Shown piece by piece: positions 16,770 through 26,491 of a stretch of DNA of 64,000 bases. Below the pieces are notes generated by a model that worked only from the letters and a program-made list of their open reading frames with translations, did not search any database and had not been told where the DNA came from. Within the stretch, counting starts at the first letter, position 1. Each line of letters begins with the position of its first letter. Source of the stretch: Mucilaginibacter kameinonensis. Lineage in GTDB: Bacteria; Bacteroidota; Bacteroidia; Sphingobacteriales; Sphingobacteriaceae. The stretch spans positions 1,302,001-1,366,000 of the forward strand of contig NZ_RCWZ01000001.1 in NCBI RefSeq assembly GCF_003675385.1, in the 5' to 3' direction. The position numbers were made by a program, and so were the translations under genes.

Positions 16770-17813
16770 ATGAAATTCCTGCGCTGGCTTTTAATTCCGT
16801 TTTCGCTTATTTATGGCCTTATTGTGGGTATCCGTAACTGGTGCTATAACCGGGGCATTTTTAAAAGTATCGGATTTGATATGCCGGTGATTGTAGTAGG
16901 CAACCTCGACGTTGGCGGGGCAGGAAAAAGCCCGATGACCGAGTATCTGATTAGGCTACTAAAAAACAGTTATAAAATTGCCACGCTTAGCCGGGGTTAT
17001 GGTCGCGCAACAAAAGGTTTTTTAATGGCGACTGCCGAAAGCAAAGCCTCGGACATTGGCGACGAGCCGGCACAGTTCAAACATAAATTTCTGGATATTG
17101 ATGTAGCCGTTTGCGAAAAACGAGTGGATGGTGTAGAGCAGCTGAAAGACAATCATGATGTTATTATTTTAGATGATGCTTACCAGCACCGCGCGCTTGA
17201 ACCGGGCATGAGCATTTTGCTTTTTGATTACAGTCGGGTTAACGAACCTCATTTCCTGCTTCCGGCCGGCAACCTGCGCGAGTCATTTGGCGGCCGTAAA
17301 AGGGCCGATGTTATCATCATCAGTAAATGCCCTGCTTCATTAACCGATCTGGATCAGGGCCGTGTAATTAAACGCATCAAACCGTATCCGCACCAGTCGC
17401 TATTTTTTACAACAATAAACTACCTGCCGGCCCAAACTCTGGATGGCGTAACGACCGTCAACACCATCGACAGCCAAACCACCGTTTTTCTGCTCACAGG
17501 TATAGCTAATCCCAAACCATTACTGGCACATCTCAAAAAGCAAACACAACTGGTTATACATCATAATTATCCCGACCATCACCGTTTTAGCTTAAAAAAT
17601 ATCAGTAAACTTGCCGATGATTTTTCGGCCTGCTCCTCACAAAAAAAAGTGATCATCACAACAGAAAAGGATGCGCAACGTTTAGGGGAACAGGACCTGC
17701 TTCCGATGGTTAAAAAACTGCCCGTTTGGGTGCTGCCCATAGGCATTAGTTTTTTAAATAACGGGCAACAACAATTTGACGAATTAATACAAACATATGT
17801 TAGACAATATTGA
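16770..17813 (+). CDS. lpxK: tetraacyldisaccharide 4'-kinase
   Basis: Phosphorylates the lipid A precursor at the 4' position at the cytoplasmic face of the inner membrane. 347 aa. N-terminal membrane-associated helix (FLRWLLIPFSLIYGLIVGIRN), then the LpxK P-loop GNLDVGGAGKSP (44-55). ILDDAYQHRAL supplies the Asp-Asp metal residues, followed by LLPAGNLRE. It heads a three-gene unit; the last 17 bases overlap the purine nucleoside phosphorylase gene. Confidence 0.95.
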   Translation: MKFLRWLLIPFSLIYGLIVGIRNWCYNRGIFKSIGFDMPVIVVGNLDVGGAGKSPMTEYLIRLLKNSYKIATLSRGYGRATKGFLMATAESKASDIGDEPAQFKHKFLDIDVAVCEKRVDGVEQLKDNHDVIILDDAYQHRALEPGMSILLFDYSRVNEPHFLLPAGNLRESFGGRKRADVIIISKCPASLTDLDQGRVIKRIKPYPHQSLFFTTINYLPAQTLDGVTTVNTIDSQTTVFLLTGIANPKPLLAHLKKQTQLVIHHNYPDHHRFSLKNISKLADDFSACSSQKKVIITTEKDAQRLGEQDLLPMVKKLPVWVLPIGISFLNNGQQQFDELIQTYVRQY

Positions 17814-18612
17814 AGGCACCGCCCGGTATATCAAAAACAAGATAGGCGACTTTGAACCTGAAGTAGGTATAATTTTGGGCACCGGCCTTGGCGGCCTGGT
17901 AAAGGAAATTGAAGTTGAAAAACAACTGATGTATTCAAACATTCCTGATTTTCCTATCTCAACATTAGAGTTTCACTCAGGCAAGCTAATTTTTGGTACG
18001 CTTGCAGGCGTTAAGGTTGTTGCTATGCAGGGCCGTCTACATTATTACGAAGGCTACAACATGCAACAGATCACCTTCCCGGTTAGGGTAATGAAATACC
18101 TGGGCATTAAAACCCTGTACGTATCAAACGCCAGCGGTTCGCTTAATCCCGATTTCAAAAAAGGCGACCTGATGATCATTGAAGATCACATTAATCTGCA
18201 GCCTCAAAACCCGCTGGTTGGCCGCAATTATGAAGAGCTTGGCCCGCGTTTCCCGGATATGAGCGAACCTTACCGTCATGACATGATTGAAAAAGGTTTG
18301 GCCATCGCCAAAAAAAATAAGATAACCTGCCATAAAGGCGTTTACGTAGCGGTAACGGGTCCTAACCTGGAAACCCGTGCCGAATATAAATATCTGCGCA
18401 TTATAGGTGGCGATGCCGTTGGTATGAGCACCGTACCCGAAGTTATTGTTGCCAATCACATGGGCATCCCAACCTTTGCTATTTCAGTGTTGACTGATGA
18501 AGGTTTCCCTGAAGTGCTTAAGCCAATAACCCTTGAGGAAATCATTGCTATTGCGCAGGAAGCCGAACCCAAAATGACCCTGATACTTAAAGAACTGATA
18601 GCCGGTAATTAA
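17797..18612 (+). CDS. punA: purine nucleoside phosphorylase (trimeric type)
   Basis: Splits purine nucleosides with phosphate to free base and ribose 1-phosphate. 271 aa, usual length. Phosphate-site motifs: GTGLGG (28-33), HSGK (60-63), GRLHYYEG (79-86). NASGS (111-115) and TGPNLETRAE, which holds the base-binding Glu, follow, then GMSTVPE. It is translationally coupled to lpxK (17-base overlap) and to the porin gene (one-base overlap, TAATG). It could also act on methylthioadenosine-like substrates, but the motifs fit PNP better. Confidence 0.9.
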   Translation: MLDNIEGTARYIKNKIGDFEPEVGIILGTGLGGLVKEIEVEKQLMYSNIPDFPISTLEFHSGKLIFGTLAGVKVVAMQGRLHYYEGYNMQQITFPVRVMKYLGIKTLYVSNASGSLNPDFKKGDLMIIEDHINLQPQNPLVGRNYEELGPRFPDMSEPYRHDMIEKGLAIAKKNKITCHKGVYVAVTGPNLETRAEYKYLRIIGGDAVGMSTVPEVIVANHMGIPTFAISVLTDEGFPEVLKPITLEEIIAIAQEAEPKMTLILKELIAGN

Positions 18613-20711
18613 TGCGCCAAAAGCTCAAATATATTTTTTTATTACTGATGTGCCTGTCGGTGCAGGCTGCTTTTGCGCAGTATGGTACCCGTACCAATCC
18701 GCGCAACCTGCCTACCCGTGATACCGCGCGCCGTCAGGAAAAACAGATGACCGACGATCAGCTACTGGACAGCTTGAGGCGTAAGGAAGAAAACAAAAAG
18801 GATTCGGTAGTTTTCAGTTCCAAATTTATCCGCGTTACCAATGAGCGTTTGCTGAACGACAGTACACAACTGTTCAAGATTGATACTGGTATTACCAACT
18901 TTGAAATCTACAGCCCGCTGATTGATCCTCGTAGTCCGAGGATACATTTGGGTAATATTGGTTTGTCGCAACGGCCTTTGCTTTTTGAACCCAGCCGCAC
19001 CATAGGCTTCGACCTCGGTTTGCACGCGCTTGATATTTACGCGCTTAAGCCGCAGGACATCAACTACTATAATACGCGGGTGCCCTTTACCAGGCTTACC
19101 TTGTATAATGCTTTCGGAGGTTCGGCCATTCAGTTGTTTAATATCCTGCATACGCAAAACATCAAACCCAACTGGAACTTCGGTTTTAACCTGAATTTCA
19201 ATGGATCGAAAGGGTTTTACAATTACAACAACGTATTGGGCCAAAACGTAAGCGACCTTAACGCCTCTATTTTTACCTGGTACGAATCAAAAAGCAAGCG
19301 CTATAATCTGCTGGCCAACCTGTTGTTCAACAACCTCAAAGCACCGGAAACCGGCAGTATCCTCAACGATTCGGTATTTACGAGTACTAACGTAAACAAT
19401 GCCTTCGCGAAAGACAGGGCGGCGGTGCGTTTGCCTTACAGCTACGAAAACTGGAACGATAAAGGGCTTTACATTAAGCAGTTTTATTATTTAGGGCGGA
19501 TAGACAGCCTAAACAAGGGTAAGGATAATTCAAAGATCCTCCCTACCCAACGCGTATCACATACCCTGCATATATCCAACAGCAGGTATCTTTATAAACA
19601 AAGCGGTGTTGATACCTATAATGTATTCCCCGATTATTACTACAGCAATAACCGCTCGCGCGATTCGACAGTGCTGACGCATATTCAGAATGAGTTTTCG
19701 TACAGTTTTTACCTCCGCAGTAAATCGGTAAAGTTTGTAAAGAACGAGCTAAAACTTGACCTTGGGCTCGTACATGATTTTTACTCATACAACCAATATG
19801 TTAGCGATACTACGCTTAACGAGTACGGGGTAAAATACATACACCAGGATAAGGTGCAGCACAATACTTTCCAGGATATTACGCTGAAGGCCAAACTGGG
19901 TTATCGTTTCAGCGATCGGATTGCCCTTGATGCCGATTTCAGGCAGATTGCGCAGGGCCGCGATTTTGGCAATTATCTTTACGATGCCAAACTTACCCTG
20001 GCAGGCGGTAATAAAACCGGCAAGATCATTTTAGAGGCTTACTCACAAAACAGTTCGCCGCCATTGGTATATAATAATTGGATCTCCAACCATTATATTT
20101 TCCATAACGATTTCAGCAATCAAAAAACTACCAGCGCATCATTTAACTACATTAATGATGCCTTGCAGATTGATTTAAAAGCCGAATACTTTTTAATTAG
20201 CAATTACCTGTATTTCACTGCGCCAAATGGTGGTAGTGATGTGCGTCCGGCACAGCTTAACAGCTCCATTAACCTGTTAAAAATAAGTCTGGGTAAAAAT
20301 TTCAGTTACCGGAGCCTGCATTTTGATAACTATGTGGTATACCAAAAAACCGATTATCAAAACACGCTTCGCACACCCGAAGTATATGCCTACAGCAACC
20401 TGTACATTAACAAGGTTTTACTTAACGTATTAAATGCCAGCTTTGGTTTAAACGGCAGGTATAATACAGAATACGTTGCACCTTCATATGCACCCGGCTT
20501 AGGCCAGTTTTACAACGGAGCTAACGTAACCTTTTCATCGTACCCTATATTTGGTGTTTACTTTAAGGCTACCCTACAGCGTACCAACCTGTTTCTTGCT
20601 TATGATTATATTAATCAGCGCGCGTGGAGCAAGGGTTATTACACGGTTAACCGCTACCCTCAACAGGATGCCATCCTGAAGTTTGGTGTATCGTGGACTT
20701 TCTATAACTAA
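18612..20711 (+). CDS. putative outer-membrane porin (Bacteroidota-specific)
   Basis: 699 aa with a signal peptide (LKYIFLLLMCLSVQAAFAQ). After a charged linker (about 25-70) it is rich in alternating aromatic/polar beta strands and ends YPQQDAILKFGVSWTFYN, with the terminal aromatic residue typical of outer-membrane barrels. It fits the 'putative porin' family (PF14121-like) of this phylum. Substrate unknown. Last gene of the lpxK-punA-porin operon; a strong terminator follows at 20733. Confidence 0.8.
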   Translation: MRQKLKYIFLLLMCLSVQAAFAQYGTRTNPRNLPTRDTARRQEKQMTDDQLLDSLRRKEENKKDSVVFSSKFIRVTNERLLNDSTQLFKIDTGITNFEIYSPLIDPRSPRIHLGNIGLSQRPLLFEPSRTIGFDLGLHALDIYALKPQDINYYNTRVPFTRLTLYNAFGGSAIQLFNILHTQNIKPNWNFGFNLNFNGSKGFYNYNNVLGQNVSDLNASIFTWYESKSKRYNLLANLLFNNLKAPETGSILNDSVFTSTNVNNAFAKDRAAVRLPYSYENWNDKGLYIKQFYYLGRIDSLNKGKDNSKILPTQRVSHTLHISNSRYLYKQSGVDTYNVFPDYYYSNNRSRDSTVLTHIQNEFSYSFYLRSKSVKFVKNELKLDLGLVHDFYSYNQYVSDTTLNEYGVKYIHQDKVQHNTFQDITLKAKLGYRFSDRIALDADFRQIAQGRDFGNYLYDAKLTLAGGNKTGKIILEAYSQNSSPPLVYNNWISNHYIFHNDFSNQKTTSASFNYINDALQIDLKAEYFLISNYLYFTAPNGGSDVRPAQLNSSINLLKISLGKNFSYRSLHFDNYVVYQKTDYQNTLRTPEVYAYSNLYINKVLLNVLNASFGLNGRYNTEYVAPSYAPGLGQFYNGANVTFSSYPIFGVYFKATLQRTNLFLAYDYINQRAWSKGYYTVNRYPQQDAILKFGVSWTFYN

Positions 20712-20732
20712 TCAAAATCCCTCAATATGACA

Positions 20733-20772
20733 AAGGCCCGAAATAAACTAAACTTATTTCGGGCCTTCATTT
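20733..20772. terminator. bidirectional Rho-independent terminator
   Basis: Perfect 14-bp stem AAGGCCCGAAATAA / TTATTTCGGGCCTT (20733-20746 with 20754-20767), seven-base loop, between the convergent porin and VOC genes. Confidence 0.85.
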
Positions 20773-20787
20773 TTGGGTGCTTTTATC

Positions 20788-21156
20788 TTATCCCTTTAAC
20801 TCCTCACTAAAAGTTAACCTGTTACCAAACGGATCATGAACTGTCATCATGATTGCCTTATCGTTCCATTCGGGTACTTCCAAACCGGGGCGATTGTATT
20901 TGTATTTTTTGGCGATGAGATGGGCATGATAATCCCTCAGCTCGGTAAAATCATCAATGGCTATGTGGCTCCCGGGACTTGCATCGCCATGGTGTTCGGA
21001 CAGGTAAAGTACCACATCACGCAGGGAAATCTGGATGTATACCGGCACACCCTCAGGTTTGTGCTCCCAATCGGTTTTAAAGCCAAGCCAGGTAATATAA
21101 AACTCGATGGCCTTATCGTAATCAAAAATCCGGAGAATAGGTTTTGTAATTGACAT
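20788..21156 (-). CDS. VOC (glyoxalase/bleomycin-resistance) family protein
   Basis: 122 aa, cytoplasmic, one VOC unit: LRIFDYDKAIEFYITWLGFKTDW, then VYIQISLRDVVLYLSEHHGD, and the C-terminal MTVHDPFGNRLTFSEE with the usual DPFGN turn and metal-site Glu region. It most resembles the glyoxalase-superfamily or bleomycin-resistance-like proteins with an acidic tail. The real substrate is unknown. It has its own -7 box at 21175. Confidence 0.85.
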   Translation of the reverse strand: MSITKPILRIFDYDKAIEFYITWLGFKTDWEHKPEGVPVYIQISLRDVVLYLSEHHGDASPGSHIAIDDFTELRDYHAHLIAKKYKYNRPGLEVPEWNDKAIMMTVHDPFGNRLTFSEELKG

Positions 21157-21174
21157 AGGTAATTAATTGATGAA

Positions 21175-21182
21175 CAAATTTA
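21175..21182 (-). promoter_or_regulatory. -7 promoter element of VOC gene
   Basis: TAAATTTG on the minus strand, a perfect TAnnTTTG, 18 bases before the ATG at 21156. Confidence 0.5.
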
Positions 21183-21384
21183 ACGGAAAATCTGGCTGCT
21201 TTTACACAGCAAACGTACTTGCTTTCAATCAACTGGCTTTAAATGTTAATAGATGTTAAATATGCGTTAAAGCATGCCAAAAATTAGGTTTCCACGCAAC
21301 GGATACTGTACTTTCGTCGGCACATTTTGCCCCCTCGTCTATTACATTGAATGCGGGTTTAAAATGGGGCTACCTTAGCATGAT

Positions 21385-22419
21385 ATGTTAAAAAGGATAA
21401 AACCGGCGCTGATCATAGAAATTTGTATCCATCTACTGTTTTGGGCGCTGATCATTTTTACGCCCATCATTTCCAGACCGGATATGCGTGGTTTTCCACA
21501 GCCGGCCTTTTCTCTGGGCCATATCATTAGTTTTAATTTTGTGCTGGCCGCTGAGTTTTATCTTAATGCGTTTTTCCTCATCCCCAAAATCTTAAAAAGC
21601 AATATCTGGCTATATTTCTTCGCGCTGATAGCATCATTTGTAGTATTCAATGTAATACTCATGGAGGTACGACACTTTTTTCCGGTACCGCATTTTCCGT
21701 GGATGGGCCAGCATCACCGGCCGCAGGGCCCTTATCTGGTTATTTTTCCGTTGTTGTCCATCACCGCCGGTAGTTTCGCGTATCATTACCTGGCAGATCA
21801 GTTTAAGGCTATCAACAAGAAAAAAGATATCGATAATGCTTCGCTGATATCTGAGTTGGCCTTTTTACGTTCGCAGATCAGTCCGCATTTTATTTTTAAT
21901 GTGATTAACAGCGCTGTAGCACTTTCCCGTTTAAACCCATCCGCGGTGGAGCCTACGCTTATCCAGCTTTCCAAGCTGCTCCGCTATATGCTTTATGTAA
22001 CCGATGCCGAAAGGGTTACGCTACATCAAAAGGAAGACTATCTCCGCAGCTATATCGAACTACAGCAACTCCGTTTTCGTGATCAGGTGAAAGTCAGCTT
22101 CAGCTCGGATATTAAAGCCCCCGAAAAATCTATTGAACCTATGCTGCTGATCCCATTTGTAGAAAACGCTTTTAAGCATGGCACGGGAGATATTGAGAAG
22201 CCAGCTATAGCTATTACCCTGTTTAGCGATGAAAAAAACCTGCGCTTCAGCGTGCAGAATGTATACAATGCCACCGAAACCAATAAGGATAATGCCTCAG
22301 GTATTGGCCTGGCCAATGTTAAACGCAGACTGGAACTGCTGTATCCCGGTAAACATAACTTATATATCAACAAAAACGAGCAGGCATATATAGTTATGCT
22401 GCAATTGGAACTTAAATGA
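21385..22419 (+). CDS. LytS-type sensor histidine kinase
   Basis: 344-aa membrane kinase. Four hydrophobic helices (about 8-28, 46-66, 75-93, 117-135), then the HisKA_7TM-less LytS-type catalytic region. The phosphoacceptor is H168 in LRSQISPHFIFNVIN, and the ATP-binding N box is PFVENAFKHG, followed by GIGLANVKRRL. No extracellular sensor domain is seen; short loops suggest it senses via its membrane part. The stop overlaps the start of the LytTR regulator gene by four bases (ATGA), so the pair is co-translated. Confidence 0.93.
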   Translation: MLKRIKPALIIEICIHLLFWALIIFTPIISRPDMRGFPQPAFSLGHIISFNFVLAAEFYLNAFFLIPKILKSNIWLYFFALIASFVVFNVILMEVRHFFPVPHFPWMGQHHRPQGPYLVIFPLLSITAGSFAYHYLADQFKAINKKKDIDNASLISELAFLRSQISPHFIFNVINSAVALSRLNPSAVEPTLIQLSKLLRYMLYVTDAERVTLHQKEDYLRSYIELQQLRFRDQVKVSFSSDIKAPEKSIEPMLLIPFVENAFKHGTGDIEKPAIAITLFSDEKNLRFSVQNVYNATETNKDNASGIGLANVKRRLELLYPGKHNLYINKNEQAYIVMLQLELK

Positions 22420-23123
22420 TGCGATGTTTAATAATTGATGATGAGCCGCTGGCGCTCGATCTGCTGGAAGATAACCTGAAGCACGTGAACACCATACAGA
22501 TAGTAGCACGGTGCCGTAACGCAGGCGAGGCAATCTTAGCTATGCAAAAAGAACAAATAGACCTTATTTTCAGCGATATATATATGCCCGGCATTAACGG
22601 GTTACAACTTATCCGGAGCCTTACGCATAAGCCTATGGTGATTTTTGTGACCGCTTATGAGAAATTCGCGGTAGAGGGCTTTGAGCTTGACGTGGTTGAT
22701 TACCTGGTGAAACCAGTGCCTTTAGACCGCTTTTTGAAAGCCTGCCATAAAGCGCTTGACCTGTACGAACTTCGCCGCAGTTATGTGCCGCAGCAGCCCA
22801 CAAGTAAAAACTACTTTTTTCTGCATGCCGATTACAACCTCGTAAAAATCAATTTTGACCAGGTTGAATACATTGAAGGCCTTAAAGATTATATCAAAGT
22901 ACACCTCATCAATCAGCAAAAGCCGGTGCTGTCGCGCATCAGCCTCAAGGCTATTGAACTGCAACTACCTCCCGATCAGTTTTTCCGTGTACATAAATCA
23001 TACCTCGTAAACCTGGACCACGTATCCCAAATGCGTCGTGCCCGTATTAAGCTTATTAATACTGAGATACCGTTAAGTGATGGTTATCGAGATGTGATCA
23101 ACCGCATGATAGGGAAGGTGTAA
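22416..23123 (+). CDS. LytTR-family response regulator
   Basis: 235 aa. Receiver domain at about 1-120 with acidic pocket D8-D9, phosphoacceptor D54 in IFSDIYMPG, and the Lys of LVKPVP near 100. LytTR DNA-binding domain at about 130-235 (YIEGLKDYIKVH, then FFRVHKSYLVNLDHV). LytTR proteins bind direct repeats of about 9 bp spaced one or two helical turns apart. It is partner of the kinase at 21385. A TonB receptor gene lies downstream in the same orientation, but 560 bases of repeats separate them. Confidence 0.93.
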   Translation: MMRCLIIDDEPLALDLLEDNLKHVNTIQIVARCRNAGEAILAMQKEQIDLIFSDIYMPGINGLQLIRSLTHKPMVIFVTAYEKFAVEGFELDVVDYLVKPVPLDRFLKACHKALDLYELRRSYVPQQPTSKNYFFLHADYNLVKINFDQVEYIEGLKDYIKVHLINQQKPVLSRISLKAIELQLPPDQFFRVHKSYLVNLDHVSQMRRARIKLINTEIPLSDGYRDVINRMIGKV

Positions 23124-23165
23124 ACCCCACAAAAAACATATGGTGCTGTTTGAGGATTGCTGTTT

Positions 23166-23292
23166 GAGGTCTGTGACCTCGAACTTGTATGCCTGTAGTT
23201 TACAACTACAGGTTTGCTAAGATCATACTTGTCACCCTAACAGCCTGTAGTCACAGACTACAGGCATAATTATCCGAAGTCAGAGACTTCGG
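23166..23292. repeat. cluster of four small stem-loops
   Basis: GAGGTC-TGT-GACCTC (23166-23180), CCTGTAGT-TTACA-ACTACAGG (23192-23212), GCCTGTAGT-CACAG-ACTACAGGC (23243-23265) and CCGAAGTC-AGA-GACTTCGG (23274-23292). The tight clustering of distinct hairpins with related sequence suggests REP-like elements. The first hairpin may terminate the LytTR gene. Confidence 0.6.
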
Positions 23293-23357
23293 ACAGCGAC
23301 GGTTGCCTAAAGACAACTCTTTTATATAAAATTTGGATATATCAGAGACCTATAATA

Positions 23358-23440
23358 CGAGCGAAGCGTGGCAATCGCACGGAAGCAAAGCCGCTCTGTA
23401 TAGCATGCGATTGCTTCGTCATTCCTCCTCGCAATGACAT
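23358..23440. repeat. GTCATTGCGAGG palindromic repeat, copy 1 (left end lost)
   Basis: Matches the other copies from CGAGCGAAGCGTGGCAATCG through GATTGCTTCGTC to CTCGCAATGAC, but the left GTCATTG end has decayed. Other copies: 27311, 39827, 45642 and 56176. Confidence 0.7.
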
Positions 23441-23493
23441 TTTTTTCCTATCTCCTACCTCATCTTCTTCCCATGTCCAGAAAGCACAATAAA

Positions 23494-23570
23494 AACTGCC
23501 ACTGCAACTAAACACTGAAGCTAACTGCCACTGCAACTAAACACTGCAACTAAACACTGCTACTGCTCAG
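23494..23570 (+). repeat. short direct repeats
   Basis: A unit of about 23 bases beginning AACTGCCACTGCAACTAAAC occurs twice (23494 and about 23523), followed by a third partial copy CTGCAACTAAACACTG. No coding sense. Together with the two preceding entries it accounts for most of the 23124-23686 gap. Confidence 0.6.
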
Positions 23571-23686
23571 AAACCCCTGCCACACATCCGGCCAATTTGT
23601 CGACACAAAGCCTCTCATGGTCGATTTTATTTGAGGTGCTTCAAAACAAGGTGCATTTTCGGCATCGAAAGAAAATATACCCCTAC

Positions 23687-26491
23687 ATGAAGAAATTTTC
23701 CCTATTGTTAATAACCTCGTTCGTGTTTTGCGGTATGGTGGCTCATGGTCAGCAAACGCAGCAAAAACTAAAAAAAATTGTAGTCAATCATTTTTTTTCA
23801 TGCCCGCTTGATCAGTTATTTGATACACTGGCTATGGATTATAAGGTACGTATCGTATTTGAGCGGGAGCCTTTGCATGAAATGGACGTAGTAGAGCACT
23901 TTTTTGAAGAACCGCTGAAAGAAGTAATAGCCAAGGTTTGCGATGAAAATAACTTGCATTATTGGATAGAATCAAGCGGCACCATCTACATACTCCAAAA
24001 CACAGACGATCTGGCCAGATTGCAGAAACTCAATAAGCTTTCCCTACAGGCTTCCAACGCGGTAAAAGCTAAAGAAATTGAGGCCCCGAAAGTTAAACCC
24101 AAACATTTCCTGGTGAGTATTAACGGCAGGGTGATCGATCAGCAAACGGGCGAGTCACTGCCTTCGGCCACGGTCAAGATCCGGGGAACCGATCTCAACG
24201 TGATGACCAATGCCGATGGCTATTTCACCATGTTCAGGGTACCTTCGGATACATCGGTAGTAGAGGTATCCTACACTGGCTACCAGACAGATTATTTCAG
24301 GCTGAGCAGCGAAAAGCTGAATTCGCCACTGATCTGTGGCCTCTACTCATCGCTTAACAGCTTAAACGAGGTTACTATTACCGGCAAAAAAAGCGGCGTT
24401 ATGAATACCGATAGCAGGCAGGTTGGTGTGTTGCAGCTTTCGCCGGCCAACCTGGATAAGCTGCCAACCATGGGCGATAAGGACGTGTTACGAGCATTCC
24501 AGTTGATGCCCGGTGTAGCAGGTACCAACGAGTCATCATCGGGCGCTTATGTGCGTGGCGGTACCCCCGATCAGAATTTAGTCGTGCTGGATGGCTTTAC
24601 CATTTATCAGGTAGATCACCTTTATGGTTTCTTCAGCGCCTTTAACGCCAGCGCCATCAAAGATGTGCAATTATACAAAGGCGGTTTTACGGCCAAATAT
24701 GGCGGCAGGCTTTCAAGCGTTACCGAACTTAACGGCAAGGAAGGCAACAAGAACGAAACCAACATAGGTACCGATTTGAGTTTGCTCAGCGCCAGCGGCT
24801 ACCTCGAAACTCCGCTGTCAGATAAATCAACCTTGCTGTTAGCAGTTAGGCGCTCCTACCAGGGGCCATTTTATAACAAGATCTTTAACCAGTTTAACCA
24901 AACATCAACTACCCAGGGCGGCGGTCCGGGTGGTGGTGGTGGCCGGGGCGGTTTTGGCGGTGGAGGTTTCGCCAACCAGATCACCCCAAGCTCTTACTTT
25001 TATGATTTTGACGCCAAGTACACCTACAGCATCAGTCAAAAAGATAAGGTATCATGGAGTTTATACACCGGTACCGATAAAACGGATAACAGCAGGCAGT
25101 TAGGCCTTCCGTCGTTCCTGTCATCGGGCGGCAGTGGCATTAACATTACCGATTATACCAAGTACGGCAACCTGGGCAGTAGCATCAAATGGTTCAGGCA
25201 GTGGAATAAAAAACTATATTCTAACAACTACATCACCTATTCGTCTTACTTTAACGACAGGAACCGCAGCACTTCGGGCTTTGCTCAGATCGACACCAAC
25301 GGCATCTCGCACACCCTAAGCAACGGTACCCTTGAAACCAACAACCTGAAAGATGTAGGCTATAAATCTGAGTGGGAATGGACAGCCAGCAACAAATATA
25401 AATTGCTTTTCGGTGGTTTTGTATCCTACAAAAAGATAGACTATGAGTATACTCAAAACGATACCAGTAAACTCATTAACCAGCATAATAACGCCGTGTT
25501 GGCCGGTTTCTACACCGAGTTGGCTATCGACCCAAACAGTAAATTCCATATTCAGCCGGGTTTACGCACTTCTTATTTCGGCCCTACATCAAAGCCTTAT
25601 TTTGAACCACGGTTGTCGGCAAGTTATAGTATTAACGACCGCCTTACCATCAAAGGCGCAACCGGGCAGTTTTACCAGTTTGAAAACCAGGTGATCCGCG
25701 AGGACATTTTGGCCGGTAACCGCAATTTCTGGGTATTATCCAACAATAGCAATATTCCGGTTGGCATGTCAAGGCATTTTATATTGGGCACCAGTTACGA
25801 AACTGATGAGCTTTTATTCAGTGTTGAAGGATATTACAAAACCCTCAGCGGCCTTACCCAATACACCGTAAGGCAAACGCAACCTGCAGGTGGTGGTTTC
25901 AGGATGGAGGCCAACCAAAATCAAACGCAAACTGTTACCGAAAACTTTTATGAAGGAACTGGCCGCGCAAAAGGCGTTGAGTTTTTGGTGCAGAAAAAGA
26001 TGGGGCGCTATACCGGCTGGATCAGCTATACCCTTGCTCAGGCCCAGAACAAATTTTCGGCTTTTGGCAATTATTACTATGATGCCGATCAGGATGTTCG
26101 CCACGAGTTTAAATCTATCAACATGTACCACTACGAGCGCTGGAACTTCGCGGCAACATTCCTGTTCAGTACCGGTCACCCGTACACCGCTCCCCTATCC
26201 AGCTATAGCATTAAAACAGTTGATGGCAACAGCATCACCTATCTCAACATCAGCGATAAAAATGCCGAACGCTTACCGGCCTATCACCGGTTAGATATGT
26301 CGGTATCGTATGATCTGTTGAAGATAGACGGCCATAAAATCGGTTCGATTGGTCTGTCGCTCTTCAACGTTTACAACCACGTAAATACCTGGTACCGCGA
26401 ATACCAGATGCAAAACAACCAGGTTATCACCACCGATGTTAACTACCTCGGCTTTACCCCTAACGTTACATTAAGCTTAAGATGGAAATAA
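23687..26491 (+). CDS. TonB-dependent receptor with STN and carboxypeptidase-like domains
   Basis: 934 aa from the ATG that begins a signal peptide (MKKFSLLLITSFVFCGMVAHG); 30 codons of in-frame upstream sequence are rejected. Order: STN domain (about 30-110, NHFFSCPLDQLFDTLAMDY to GTIYIL), carboxypeptidase D-like beta sandwich (about 130-215, GRVIDQQTGESLPSATVKI), plug (about 250-350, VRGGTPDQNLVVLDG) and a beta-barrel. The plug-barrel region has a run of glycines ([17 protein letters not shown], about residues 410-430). STN usually talks to FecR anti-sigma factors, but no sigma/FecR pair is here. It overlaps the next gene by ten bases. Confidence 0.92.
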   Translation: MKKFSLLLITSFVFCGMVAHGQQTQQKLKKIVVNHFFSCPLDQLFDTLAMDYKVRIVFEREPLHEMDVVEHFFEEPLKEVIAKVCDENNLHYWIESSGTIYILQNTDDLARLQKLNKLSLQASNAVKAKEIEAPKVKPKHFLVSINGRVIDQQTGESLPSATVKIRGTDLNVMTNADGYFTMFRVPSDTSVVEVSYTGYQTDYFRLSSEKLNSPLICGLYSSLNSLNEVTITGKKSGVMNTDSRQVGVLQLSPANLDKLPTMGDKDVLRAFQLMPGVAGTNESSSGAYVRGGTPDQNLVVLDGFTIYQVDHLYGFFSAFNASAIKDVQLYKGGFTAKYGGRLSSVTELNGKEGNKNETNIGTDLSLLSASGYLETPLSDKSTLLLAVRRSYQGPFYNKIFNQFNQTSTTQGGGPGGGGGRGGFGGGGFANQITPSSYFYDFDAKYTYSISQKDKVSWSLYTGTDKTDNSRQLGLPSFLSSGGSGINITDYTKYGNLGSSIKWFRQWNKKLYSNNYITYSSYFNDRNRSTSGFAQIDTNGISHTLSNGTLETNNLKDVGYKSEWEWTASNKYKLLFGGFVSYKKIDYEYTQNDTSKLINQHNNAVLAGFYTELAIDPNSKFHIQPGLRTSYFGPTSKPYFEPRLSASYSINDRLTIKGATGQFYQFENQVIREDILAGNRNFWVLSNNSNIPVGMSRHFILGTSYETDELLFSVEGYYKTLSGLTQYTVRQTQPAGGGFRMEANQNQTQTVTENFYEGTGRAKGVEFLVQKKMGRYTGWISYTLAQAQNKFSAFGNYYYDADQDVRHEFKSINMYHYERWNFAATFLFSTGHPYTAPLSSYSIKTVDGNSITYLNISDKNAERLPAYHRLDMSVSYDLLKIDGHKIGSIGLSLFNVYNHVNTWYREYQMQNNQVITTDVNYLGFTPNVTLSLRWK

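Noticed and set aside
23342..23536. Open frame on the minus strand
   Set aside because: Spans the GTCATTGCGAGG palindrome and the short direct repeats; translation is repeat-derived.
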